Positions 1 to 7,304 of a stretch of DNA of 64,000 nucleotides are shown here, piece by piece (the stretch's first letter is position 1; each line of letters opens with the position of its first letter). The position numbers and the translations under genes are program-made. The DNA comes from Flavobacterium psychrophilum (GTDB lineage Bacteria; Bacteroidota; Bacteroidia; Flavobacteriales; Flavobacteriaceae): NCBI GenBank assembly GCA_001708385.1, contig CP012388.1:62001-126000 (forward strand), in the 5' to 3' direction. The notes below the pieces were generated by a model. It searched no databases and was not told the origin of the DNA. It was given only the letters and a program-made list of their open reading frames with translations.

Positions 1-84
1 ATGCTTTGTTTTTTACAATAAGAGGCTATTGTTTCATAGTAATTTTGTATACTGATAATTAACCGTCAAACCAATCTAAGGACT

Positions 85-513
85 ATGAGAAACGAAAAAA
101 ATGCTGCTGTTATACAGGGATTGTATATTGCTGTTAACGAAAGGAACTTTGAATACCTTAATACTGTTAGCGATGCCAGAAGCGAATGGTTTGATATTCC
201 TTTTAATATTACAAATTTGGGAATAACATCGGCGGCGGCCTCGTGGGAGAAAAGGTTCAGTCTTTTTCCCGATGTTACTTTCGAAATACAAAATCTTATG
301 GCGTATCATAATTATGTAATAGTACAGGGAGTAGAAAGGGCAACGTTTAAAGGTATGCTGGCTTTTATTGATGAAGATATTATTACCGAAGGTTATCCTG
401 TGGAGATCGCTTTTTGTGATATATACTACCTTGAAGATGGCAGGATATTAAAAGCTAATTCTAACTTCGATGTAAATGCTTTTAAAGAGCAGATTTGTGC
501 GATACCTGTATAG
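85..513 (+). CDS. SnoaL-like (NTF2 fold) protein
   Basis: A 142-aa protein with the size and look of SnoaL/NTF2-like proteins. It has an N-terminal helix starting with a VIQGLYIAVNERNFEYL stretch, a central part with WFDIP and SWEKRFSLFPDVTFEIQNL, and later strands around ADVEIAFCDIYYLEDGRI-type sequence. The pattern 'F-P-D-hydrophobic' followed by an alternating strand is usual for this fold. Members include polyketide cyclases and many small stress proteins of unknown substrate. No signal peptide is seen, so it is probably cytoplasmic. The ATG at 85 is the only good start and no Shine-Dalgarno is visible, as is normal in this phylum. It ends just before an intrinsic terminator and seems to be a single-gene unit. 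Family assignment is fairly likely; function is unknown. Confidence 0.7.
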   Translation: MRNEKNAAVIQGLYIAVNERNFEYLNTVSDARSEWFDIPFNITNLGITSAAASWEKRFSLFPDVTFEIQNLMAYHNYVIVQGVERATFKGMLAFIDEDIITEGYPVEIAFCDIYYLEDGRILKANSNFDVNAFKEQICAIPV

Positions 514-540
514 CCATAATTTTATTGGATAGAATATCAG

Positions 541-562
541 CCGCTTAATAAGCGGTTTTTTT
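541..562 (+). terminator. intrinsic terminator after the SnoaL-like gene
   Basis: CCGCTT-aat-AAGCGG hairpin followed by a run of seven T, 28 bp after the stop codon. Confidence 0.8.
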
Positions 563-649
563 GTTTTATAATTTAAATCTGTTTGTTTTTACACTCATTT
601 TAATTGATTGTTTGATTTGAGCAATTATTGCTTTGTATGCCGCAATAAG

Positions 650-675
650 TTGACTTTAAAGCCTCTATATCTTTG
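650..675 (+). promoter_or_regulatory. candidate promoter of the SDR gene
   Basis: TTG at 650-652 and a perfect -7 element TATCTTTG at 668-675 (Bacteroidetes consensus TAnnTTTG). The 15-bp spacer is shorter than the usual 17-23. The -7 box lies 39 bp before the ATG. Confidence 0.5.
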
Positions 676-714
676 TGTTATCAAATAATAACAATTAATT
701 TAATAGAATAAGAA

Positions 715-1563
715 ATGAAAAATTCAAATCAAAAAGTATGGTTTGTAACAGGTGCATCAAAAGGACTAGGCCTGTCACTTGTTAAACGATTATTAAACGA
801 AGGCCATAACGTAACAGCTACTTCAAGGAGTCTTTCTGACCTGGAGAGTGCTGTAGGAAGCCATATTAATTTTTTACCGCTTGCAGTAGATATTCTAAAT
901 GAAGAAAGCGTTGCTGATGCGGTTGATAAAACCATAAACCATTTCGGTAGTCTGGATGTTGTAGTAAACAATGCAGGTTATGGATTGTTAGGTGCATTAG
1001 AAGAACTTACCGATGCAGAAAGCAGGCAGAATTTTGATGTTAATGTATTCGGATCGCTTAACGTTATACGTCATGCATTACCACAATTAAGAAAACAGCA
1101 ATCAGGGCATATTTTCAATATAGCATCAATTGGTGGATTTACAGGTGATTTCCCCGGCTTTGGAATTTACTGCGCTACTAAATTTGCAGTCCATGGCTTT
1201 ACAGAATCGCTTGCTGCTGAGGTTGCGCCATTTGGCATCCATGCTACAGTAGTTTCTCCCGGTTACTTTAGGACTAACTTTTTAGAAGGCAGTTCTTTGG
1301 CAACACCTAAAAATGCTATTGAAGACTATAAATCGGTTAGGGACTCGCAATTGGCTCATGAAAACGACATTAACAATAATCAACCCGGCGACCCCGATAA
1401 GGCAGCAGCCGTGCTAATTGAAGTTGCTTCTATGGCACAGCCGCCGGTTCAGTTATTCCTTGGGCCAGATGCTTATCACCTGGCTGAGGTAAAAATGCAG
1501 TCGGTACAAAAAGAACTTGAGGCGTTAAGGCATATAGCCGCAGCCACAAATTTTGATAACTAA
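715..1563 (+). CDS. short-chain dehydrogenase/reductase (classical SDR)
   Basis: A 282-aa NAD(P)(H)-dependent oxidoreductase of the classical SDR family. The Rossmann cofactor motif TGASKGLG is at residues 13-20, the NNAGYG motif near residue 85, and the catalytic Tyr-x-x-x-Lys is in YCATKFA near residue 152, preceded by the serine strand IASIGG. A basic residue after the third glycine region (TSRS, near residue 41) suggests NADP(H). The C-terminal part (PGDPDKAAAVLIEVASM, LGPDAYHLAEVKM) is typical of the 'oxidoreductase' SDRs of about 280 aa found in many bacteria. The substrate cannot be read from sequence. It has its own promoter and terminator and is monocistronic. Confidence 0.93.
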   Translation: MKNSNQKVWFVTGASKGLGLSLVKRLLNEGHNVTATSRSLSDLESAVGSHINFLPLAVDILNEESVADAVDKTINHFGSLDVVVNNAGYGLLGALEELTDAESRQNFDVNVFGSLNVIRHALPQLRKQQSGHIFNIASIGGFTGDFPGFGIYCATKFAVHGFTESLAAEVAPFGIHATVVSPGYFRTNFLEGSSLATPKNAIEDYKSVRDSQLAHENDINNNQPGDPDKAAAVLIEVASMAQPPVQLFLGPDAYHLAEVKMQSVQKELEALRHIAAATNFDN

Positions 1564-1572
1564 TACACTCAC

Positions 1573-1610
1573 GAACGGCTCCAAAATAAGGAGCCGTTCT
1601 TTATTTTTCT
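1573..1610 (+). terminator. intrinsic terminator after the SDR gene
   Basis: Ten-bp stem GAACGGCTCC / GGAGCCGTTC with a 7-nt loop, then a T-rich tail. Confidence 0.85.
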
Positions 1611-1675
1611 TTAAAATGTTTGAATAGTATAAACAATGCTGTGAATCTTGCAATAACAACTTTGTAATCGTGAAG

Positions 1676-1683
1676 TAACTTTG
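1676..1683 (+). promoter_or_regulatory. candidate -7 element before the ABM-domain gene
   Basis: TAACTTTG fits TAnnTTTG and lies 34 bp before the ATG. A TTG at 1648-1650 gives a 25-bp spacer, slightly long. Confidence 0.4.
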
Positions 1684-1717
1684 TTTCAGAAATATAAGGA
1701 ATAATAAAGTATTTTTT

Positions 1718-2080
1718 ATGGAAAATTCAACGCTTATTACTGCAAAAACTTTACTTGTAAATTTTACAGCAAGAGACAGTCAGTCTTCGACAGAGCTTCA
1801 ATATGCACTTAATTATCTGGCTGACATCACTAGAAACGAGGAAGGTTTTATACGATATGAGGTGTTCCGCTCAGACAATAACCATCTAGATTATTATGTA
1901 TTGCAAACCTGGTCTGGAGAGCGTGCTTTGGAAAGGCATCTTAACCAGATACATGTATTAGAATTTGCTGCTCAATGCAAGCTTTGGCTTGCAAGGCCAT
2001 TTAGTATAGTGCCACTTTCTATGCCGTTTAAGGCAGAATGGCTAAAGCCTTTGATAACAAATAGTATAAGCCTTAACTAA
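1718..2080 (+). CDS. antibiotic biosynthesis monooxygenase (ABM) domain protein, YgiN-like
   Basis: A 120-aa protein with one ABM/dimeric alpha-beta barrel domain. It opens with a strand (LITAKTLLVNF), has a helix carrying the LNYLADITRNEEGFIRYEV segment, and then the characteristic YYVLQTWSGERALERHL strand-helix and a terminal strand. The G-F-x-x-Y-E-V and W-x-x-x-x-A-x-x-x-H pattern is shared with putative quinol monooxygenases such as YgiN. These small proteins form dimers or tetramers and oxidise quinol-like or aromatic compounds without cofactor. The substrate here is unknown. It sits between an SDR gene and an Atu4866-like gene; all three look like stress or redox functions, but each seems separately transcribed. 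Confidence 0.82.
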   Translation: MENSTLITAKTLLVNFTARDSQSSTELQYALNYLADITRNEEGFIRYEVFRSDNNHLDYYVLQTWSGERALERHLNQIHVLEFAAQCKLWLARPFSIVPLSMPFKAEWLKPLITNSISLN

Positions 2081-2139
2081 GCTTTATAAGATTATCTATA
2101 TTTCTAAACCATCAATTATTAATCATAATCAAAAAACGT

Positions 2140-2502
2140 ATGAAAGCAGTTTATATGATGCTAAGTGGATTGATATTATCCATCATGGCAACACTGGCAA
2201 TGGCAGGACTTTTATCTGTTAGTGCCTTAATAGAACCTAAAACTAATCAATCAATTACAATGGAATCAGAACAAGACTACACAGGAATGTGGGTAACCAA
2301 AGATGGTTATATTCGCCACGAATTATTATCTAACGGGCGTTATGATGAAGCAAGGGGTAATAAGCAAAGTGCTTACCAAGGGAGTTATACAATAACCGAT
2401 GATCATATTGATTATAAGGATGATACCGGTTTTACTGCCGATGGCGACTTTAAAGACGGCGTATTACACCACGGCGGATATCTATTTTACAAACAAAATT
2501 AA
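2140..2502 (+). CDS. Atu4866-domain exported protein
   Basis: A 120-aa protein. Residues 5-30 form a hydrophobic segment (MMLSGLILSIMATLAMAGLL) that could be a signal peptide or membrane anchor. The mature part carries YTGMWVTKDGYIRHELL, NGRYDEARG and IDYKDDTGFTADGDF, which closely follow the Atu4866 family (a small beta-barrel fold first described from Agrobacterium). Family members are often found near redox enzymes, but the molecular role is not established. An AT-rich gap of about 60 bp separates it from the upstream ABM gene, so co-transcription is possible. A strong terminator follows directly. Confidence 0.78.
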   Translation: MKAVYMMLSGLILSIMATLAMAGLLSVSALIEPKTNQSITMESEQDYTGMWVTKDGYIRHELLSNGRYDEARGNKQSAYQGSYTITDDHIDYKDDTGFTADGDFKDGVLHHGGYLFYKQN

Positions 2503-2507
2503 ATGGT

Positions 2508-2536
2508 AAGGGCAGCTAAATTAGCTGCCCTTTTTT
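2508..2536 (+). terminator. intrinsic terminator after the Atu4866-like gene
   Basis: AGGGCAGCTAA / TTAGCTGCCCT inverted repeat followed by T-run. The T-run overlaps the stop codon of the converging minus-strand gene. Confidence 0.85.
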
Positions 2537-2846
2537 ATGAAACGGCAATGTTTAATGCCATTAATATTTCGCTGGTTAGCAGTCCGCTGCCGCCGCCATA
2601 ATGCTGTACTATTTTGCATTCCGGGTTGTGCTCGGCAAAGAACTGGCGTAGTAACGCTTCACTTTCTTTAGATATACCGCAGCCTAATAGCACGATATCA
2701 AAGTCTGTTTTCCTGAAAAGTTCAATAGTTTCTTCGTCGCTGCCTGCGCCGTAGCCTGCCCAATTGTCGTTATTGTTTATGAGGCGTACTACTGTTTCCA
2801 GTATTTCGGGGTGCCTGCCTGTATATAGAATGTTTATCTTTTTCAT
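2535..2846 (-). CDS. small receiver-like protein of unknown function
   Basis: A 103-aa cytoplasmic protein. The N-terminus MKKINILYTGRHPEILETVVRL, the later FDIVLLGCGIS and the CKIVQHYGGGSGLLTSEI strand resemble the beta1, beta3 and beta4-5 strands of response-regulator receivers or Rossmann-like domains. The usual acidic pair after beta1 is missing and the phosphoacceptor Asp position is Gly/Cys (LLGCG), so phosphorylation is unlikely. The repeated GGGSG near the end could contact a nucleotide or phosphate, but this is a guess. It is transcribed in the same direction as the EamA exporter 68 bp upstream. I do not recognise a named family. Confidence 0.6.
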   Translation of the reverse strand: MKKINILYTGRHPEILETVVRLINNNDNWAGYGAGSDEETIELFRKTDFDIVLLGCGISKESEALLRQFFAEHNPECKIVQHYGGGSGLLTSEILMALNIAVS

Positions 2847-2914
2847 ACTTCACGAATTTACAATACAAAATTGAAGCATCCAAATAGTAAAAACATTGAA
2901 CCAGGACAAGAAAA

Positions 2915-3844
2915 TCAGTTAGCTACTATTTTTTTCTTTATTACTTTGTCTACCGCGCTCCTGTATCCCGAATTAATTAGGTATACCCCGTAGAGCGTTG
3001 TAGCCAATGCCAGAACCGTAATCCAGGTAATTCTTTCGCTAAGTATTAGTACACCCAGTAAAATAGCAATTATAGGATTTACATAGGCATAAGTAGATAC
3101 CATTACTATTGGCAGGTGCTGTATAGCGTATAAGTAACTTAAATAAGATAGTAGTGAGCCTACGATTGTAAGATATAATAATGCCCAAAGGCTATCGGCA
3201 GTTATGGCAGAAAGCTGCGCATAATCGTCGAACATTAATGAGAACAGGAACAAACCGATACCACCACTTATAAACTGTATCGAAGCATTAGTGTACGGAC
3301 TTGTTGTAAAGCTTGTATGTTTCATATAAATACTTCCCAGCGCCCAGAATACACAGGCACCGAATGACGCTACAACACCCCAAAAGTATTCGGGTTTTGC
3401 AAGATCGGCAAGGTTATCTTTAAATATCAGGATAATACCAATGCAGCCTAATGCAAACCCACCAATTATTTTCAGGTTGAATTTTTTCTTCTCCTTACCC
3501 GATATAATATTCATGATAACTATATAAATTGGCATTACAGAAACTATTAAGGCTGCGAGCCCGCTAGGTATATACAGTTCTGCCCAGCCTATAATGCCAT
3601 TACCTAAAGTTATTAGCAGAATACCCGGAAGCGCCTGTTTGGCTATGTCTTTAAATGTGACTTTCTCCAGCATTTTAGCAAAATACATAATCACCAGGAG
3701 TAACAGCCCTGCACTAACCTGGCGGATACCAGAGAACAGAAAGGGAGGGAAGTCTTTAACACCAATGCGCAATGCCAAGTACGTGGTTCCCCAAAAGATG
3801 CATACAATTATAAGGGCAATGATAGCTTTGGTCTTAGTTTCCAT
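2915..3844 (-). CDS. EamA/DMT-family transporter
   Basis: A 309-aa inner-membrane protein with about ten hydrophobic helices arranged as two EamA repeats (roughly residues 8-140 and 150-295). The opening FWGTTYLALRIGV and the second-half FWALGSIYMKH and YAYVNPIIAILLG motifs are typical of drug/metabolite exporters such as RhaT/YdcZ/RarD relatives. It probably exports an amino acid or other small metabolite. The gene is divergent from a MocR-type regulator, and DMT exporters are frequent partners of MocR proteins, so its expression is probably set by that regulator. Ends KKKIVAN. Confidence 0.9.
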   Translation of the reverse strand: METKTKAIIALIIVCIFWGTTYLALRIGVKDFPPFLFSGIRQVSAGLLLLVIMYFAKMLEKVTFKDIAKQALPGILLITLGNGIIGWAELYIPSGLAALIVSVMPIYIVIMNIISGKEKKKFNLKIIGGFALGCIGIILIFKDNLADLAKPEYFWGVVASFGACVFWALGSIYMKHTSFTTSPYTNASIQFISGGIGLFLFSLMFDDYAQLSAITADSLWALLYLTIVGSLLSYLSYLYAIQHLPIVMVSTYAYVNPIIAILLGVLILSERITWITVLALATTLYGVYLINSGYRSAVDKVIKKKIVAN

Positions 3845-3889
3845 TTGTTTTTACTGTGATAATTGAAAAGCCAAATTTCAATGATTTTT

Positions 3890-3933
3890 TTGAACCAATA
3901 CAGATACAATTTTAGTATTTTTGACCAGTACAG
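3890..3933 (+). promoter_or_regulatory. MocR operator overlapping its own promoter
   Basis: Two direct repeats, TTGAACCAATACAG (3890-3903) and TTGACCAGTACAG (3921-3933), start 31 bp apart, about three helical turns. The first supplies a TTG -33 element, and a 23-bp spacer leads to the -7 element TATTTTTG (3916-3923), which overlaps the second repeat. Paired direct repeats in the gap between a MocR gene and its divergent target are known for this regulator class; the assignment here is inference. Confidence 0.65.
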
Positions 3934-3945
3934 TTTAAACAGGTT

Positions 3946-5376
3946 ATGGAAAAGCTAAAAACAGAATATATTTACAATAGGATTGCAGCCAATATAGAAC
4001 AGAAAATACTTGGTGGCGTACTAAAGACTGGTGAAAAGCTGCCGTCAGTACGGATAATAAGCCAGGAAAACGGTATAAGTATCAGTACGGTATTACAATC
4101 ATATTATGTTTTAGAAAGCAAAGGACTTGTAGAAGCAAGGCCGCAGTCCGGTTACTATGTAACCTACTGTAGCAGGCTGCTTCCCAATCTGGTAGAGACC
4201 AGTACACCCAATAATCCGGCTGGACCTGAAGAGACAGAGAGTATTATTTCCCGGGTATATTCTGAAATTGGCAGAAAAGATAAGCTGCAATTTTCTTTGG
4301 GAGTTCCGGCAACTGAGTTACTTCCTGTAGCTAAGCTAAACAAAGCTTTTATGCATGCTGTACGTGATATGGACAGTAGCGGTACCAATTATGAACCTGT
4401 GGAAGGTAACCTTAAACTGCGCCGCCAGATTGCCCGTCACTCTTATATGTGGGATGGTAATTTAAAAGAAACCGATATTATAACTTCGGCAGGATGTATG
4501 AACGCGCTGGCGAATTGCCTGATATCATTAGTTTCTAAAGGCGATACAATAGCTGTTGAGAGTCCGGTTTATTTTGGTATCCTTCAGTTAGCTAATAGTT
4601 TAGGGTTAAATGTTTTGGAATTGCCAACGAATGCTATCACTGGGATTGAGATTGAAGCACTTGAAAAAGAACTGAAAAACAATACAATACAACTATGCCT
4701 GTTAGTAAGTAACTTCAGTAATCCGTTGGGTAGCTGCATGCCCGACGAGCATAAAAAAAAGGTTGTTGAACTTATGGAGCATTATAATGTTCCGTTAATA
4801 GAAGATGACCTGTATGGCGATATCTATTTTGGTGCGCATAGGCCAAAATCGCTTAAGACGTATGATAAAAGCGGCAATGTATTGTGGTGCGGATCGTTCT
4901 CTAAAACCCTTGCTCCGGGTTACAGAGTAGGGTGGGTTGCTCCCGGAAAATATAAAGACAAAGTTTTGAAAACAAAGCAGTTTCATAATATATCGTCAAC
5001 TACTCTAACACAGGAAGCTATTGGTAGTTTCCTCGAAAACGGGCGTTATGAAAACCATCTTAGAAAGCTTAGGAATACACTTCATGGTAATTCGCTAAAC
5101 TATCTTAGGACGATTGGCGAGAGCTTTCCTGAAGATACTAAAGTATCGCGCCCTAACGGAGGGTTTATGCTTTGGCTGGAACTAAACAAAGATATAGATA
5201 CTTTCAGGCTCTACGAACAGGCAGTAAAACATAATATCAGTATTGCGCCGGGACGTATGTTTACCCTTCAGCAGCAATATAACAACTGTTTACGACTGAG
5301 TTACGGCCTTCACTGGACAGAAGAAGTAGAGCAGGGTTTACGTAAAATAGGCAGCTTGGCAAAAGGACTTTTTTAG
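3946..5376 (+). CDS. MocR-family (GntR-HTH / aminotransferase) transcriptional regulator
   Basis: A 476-aa protein of usual MocR length. Residues 1-75 form a GntR-type winged helix (YIYNRIAANIEQKIL, GEKLPSVRIISQENGIS, YYVLESKGLVEARPQSGYYV). Residues about 115-470 are a fold-type I aminotransferase domain. The Schiff-base lysine is in the FSKTLAPGYRVGW motif, and the PLP-contacting regions TSAGCMNAL, SNFSNPLG and EDDLYGDIYF are all present. MocR proteins bind PLP or an amino-acid adduct and regulate neighbouring genes rather than transaminate. The divergent EamA exporter is the probable target and the gene may also repress itself. The ATG at 3946 lies about 17 bp after the expected transcription start. 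Confidence 0.93.
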   Translation: MEKLKTEYIYNRIAANIEQKILGGVLKTGEKLPSVRIISQENGISISTVLQSYYVLESKGLVEARPQSGYYVTYCSRLLPNLVETSTPNNPAGPEETESIISRVYSEIGRKDKLQFSLGVPATELLPVAKLNKAFMHAVRDMDSSGTNYEPVEGNLKLRRQIARHSYMWDGNLKETDIITSAGCMNALANCLISLVSKGDTIAVESPVYFGILQLANSLGLNVLELPTNAITGIEIEALEKELKNNTIQLCLLVSNFSNPLGSCMPDEHKKKVVELMEHYNVPLIEDDLYGDIYFGAHRPKSLKTYDKSGNVLWCGSFSKTLAPGYRVGWVAPGKYKDKVLKTKQFHNISSTTLTQEAIGSFLENGRYENHLRKLRNTLHGNSLNYLRTIGESFPEDTKVSRPNGGFMLWLELNKDIDTFRLYEQAVKHNISIAPGRMFTLQQQYNNCLRLSYGLHWTEEVEQGLRKIGSLAKGLF

Positions 5377-5570
5377 GTGTTAATATTGCACTTTCTGTTC
5401 TCAAAACGCGGTTTTGCTGCGTAAAATTAAGAGGGGTCATTTGCTTGAAAATCAATTAAGTGAAAAACAATGTTGCACAATTTGGTTTTAAAAAAATGAC
5501 GAAAAATGATGATTTCTTGTTTGTTTTTTAAAATGTTCGACCAAATCAAAACTGTTTGAATTTTACACTA

Positions 5571-5626
5571 AAAAAAAATCCCTGCTTTCAGATTTTTACA
5601 GATCGGAAAGCAAGGCTTTTTAGTAT
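5571..5626. terminator. bidirectional terminator between converging genes
   Basis: CCTGCTTTC pairs with GAAAGCAAGG (one bulge); additional GAT/ATC pairs extend the stem. A-run on the left and T-run on the right allow termination of the MocR gene (+) and of the luciferase-like gene (-). Confidence 0.75.
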
Positions 5627-5637
5627 GTCATATTTGG

Positions 5638-6663
5638 TTATCCGTTTACTAATGGCATAACTTTACTTCCTATCAGTTCAATTGCATTGGTTAGCTGCTC
5701 ATGAGAAAGCCCGGCGTTATCCATTTGAAATGTAAATCGAGAAACACCTCCCAGAACTTCACTGTGCCTTAGTAATTTTTCTGCAATTTCTTCGGGGCCG
5801 CCAACAAGAAGTGCACCGGTTGGTCCGTTTTGTGAATCGAAATGTGGACGCGTAACTGCCGGCCATCCGCGCTCTTTGCCTATGCGGGTAAAGGTTTCGG
5901 CATAGCCCGGAAAGAAAGCTTCAACCGCTTTTTCGGTCGTCTCGGCAACATAACCTAATGAGTGAACGCCAACTTTTAGCTTATCGGGTGAATGCCCTGC
6001 CTTTTCTCCGGCTTCCCTATATAGTTCTACCATCTGGCTGAAGTGACGTGTTTCGCCGCCAATAATTGCTATCATAAGTGGTAGCCCCAGAACTCCGGCA
6101 CGAACAAACGATTCTCTGGTACCACCAACTCCAAGCCATATTGGCAATTCATTTTGTAGCGGACGGGGATATATAGGCTGGTCGTGCAACGCAGGCCTGA
6201 ATTTACCCTCCCAGTTTATGGTTTCGTTATCGCGAATTTTAAGTAACAGTTCCAACTTTTCAATAAAGAGTTCCCTGTAATCATGAAGGTTAAAGCCAAA
6301 AAGAGGAAAAGCTTCGGTAAAAGAACCACGGCCAACTACAATTTCTGCTCTTCCCTGAGATATAAGGTCCAGCGTAGCAAAACTCTGGAAAACCCTAACC
6401 GGATCGGCAGCACTCAGTACCGTTACAGCACTAGTAAGCTTAATACGTTTCGTACGTGCAGCCGCAGCTGCAAGGATTATCTCATTTGCCGAATCTAAAA
6501 ATTCTTTACGATGATGTTCGCCAATGCCAAAAATATCAAGGCCGGCTCTATCGGCAGTTTCAATACGTTCCAGTAAGTCGTTTAGTGCTTTTGCGTTTTG
6601 GGCAGGTGTGCCCGGGTTTGCTGTTACAGGTGCGGCAGCAAAACTGTCTATTCCAATTTCCAT
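5638..6663 (-). CDS. LLM-class flavin-dependent oxidoreductase
   Basis: A 341-aa luciferase-like monooxygenase with a TIM-barrel fold that uses reduced FMN. The DIFGIGEHHRKEF segment (EHH motif, near residue 48), TKRIKLTSAVTVLSAADPVRVFQ and the GRAEIVVGRGSF motif are hallmarks. The LPIWLGVGGTRESFVRAGVLGLPLMIAIIGG part binds flavin phosphate. The length matches the 'Atu2307/SP_0267' type of LLM proteins often found with small redox genes. Substrate unknown; cytoplasmic. Monocistronic: it ends in a bidirectional terminator. Confidence 0.9.
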   Translation of the reverse strand: MEIGIDSFAAAPVTANPGTPAQNAKALNDLLERIETADRAGLDIFGIGEHHRKEFLDSANEIILAAAAARTKRIKLTSAVTVLSAADPVRVFQSFATLDLISQGRAEIVVGRGSFTEAFPLFGFNLHDYRELFIEKLELLLKIRDNETINWEGKFRPALHDQPIYPRPLQNELPIWLGVGGTRESFVRAGVLGLPLMIAIIGGETRHFSQMVELYREAGEKAGHSPDKLKVGVHSLGYVAETTEKAVEAFFPGYAETFTRIGKERGWPAVTRPHFDSQNGPTGALLVGGPEEIAEKLLRHSEVLGGVSRFTFQMDNAGLSHEQLTNAIELIGSKVMPLVNG

Positions 6664-6776
6664 AATGATCTTTGGTTATTTACTACGAATTTACAAAAAC
6701 ATTACTTGTAAATAAGCAGTCTATAGGTCATGTAAAAAGAATTGCACATTTATTAAATTACCTTTTAGATGGTATA

Positions 6777-7160
6777 TTAATTGCAACCTAGCCAGCTAAC
6801 AGGATAATTAAATTTCGGTTTTTCTTTTGAATATACCTGATATTTTCCGGCATTGTCTTTTCTGTAAATATATAAGTCTTTAGAACAGGAGGCTTTGGCC
6901 ACAGAATCTCCCGCCTGATAATTATCACTTTTACCAGGAGAATAATTCCAAAAATAAACCTCGTTATTTTTATTGTCAAAAAATGTTACTTTACTTTGTC
7001 TGGACACTTCAATATCTGATACAACAAAATTGTAGGCCGAATGATATTCTTTCCTCGACTTGTAAAACATTCGAATCTGAAATACCAACACTACACCGAG
7101 AAAGATAAATACAAAGTTCCTTAGCCTATTATTTCCAGGGGTATTTCTAATTTTATTCAT
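6777..7160 (-). CDS. membrane-anchored protein of unknown function
   Basis: A 127-aa protein with one transmembrane helix at about residues 14-30 (LRNFVFIFLGVVLVFQI), followed by a basic stretch and a soluble, probably extracytoplasmic domain of beta character (FVVSDIEVS, SKVTFFDNKNNEVYFWNY, AGDSVAKASCSKDLYIYRK). Two cysteines (SCSKD and terminal LGCN) could form a disulfide. The alternating strands and the 'G-D-S-hxK' turn recall small DUF3592-like or OB-like exported domains, but I cannot assign a family. It stands alone between two unrelated genes. Confidence 0.6.
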   Translation of the reverse strand: MNKIRNTPGNNRLRNFVFIFLGVVLVFQIRMFYKSRKEYHSAYNFVVSDIEVSRQSKVTFFDNKNNEVYFWNYSPGKSDNYQAGDSVAKASCSKDLYIYRKDNAGKYQVYSKEKPKFNYPVSWLGCN

Positions 7161-7304
7161 ATCGTAAAATTAGTACTAATATAATGAAAAGTTTTTCCTG
7201 TTATTAAAGTGTAGGTACCAAATATTACGTATTTTTCGGGTTAGTTTTTATTGAAGTGTTTTTTTCGCTTCAATCCTAATTTCCCAACAAACAAACTATT
7301 TATA

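Noticed and set aside
7251-7304. Upstream TTG start of the sialate esterase
   Set aside because: It would place 18 polar residues before a clear signal peptide; ATG 7305 is better.
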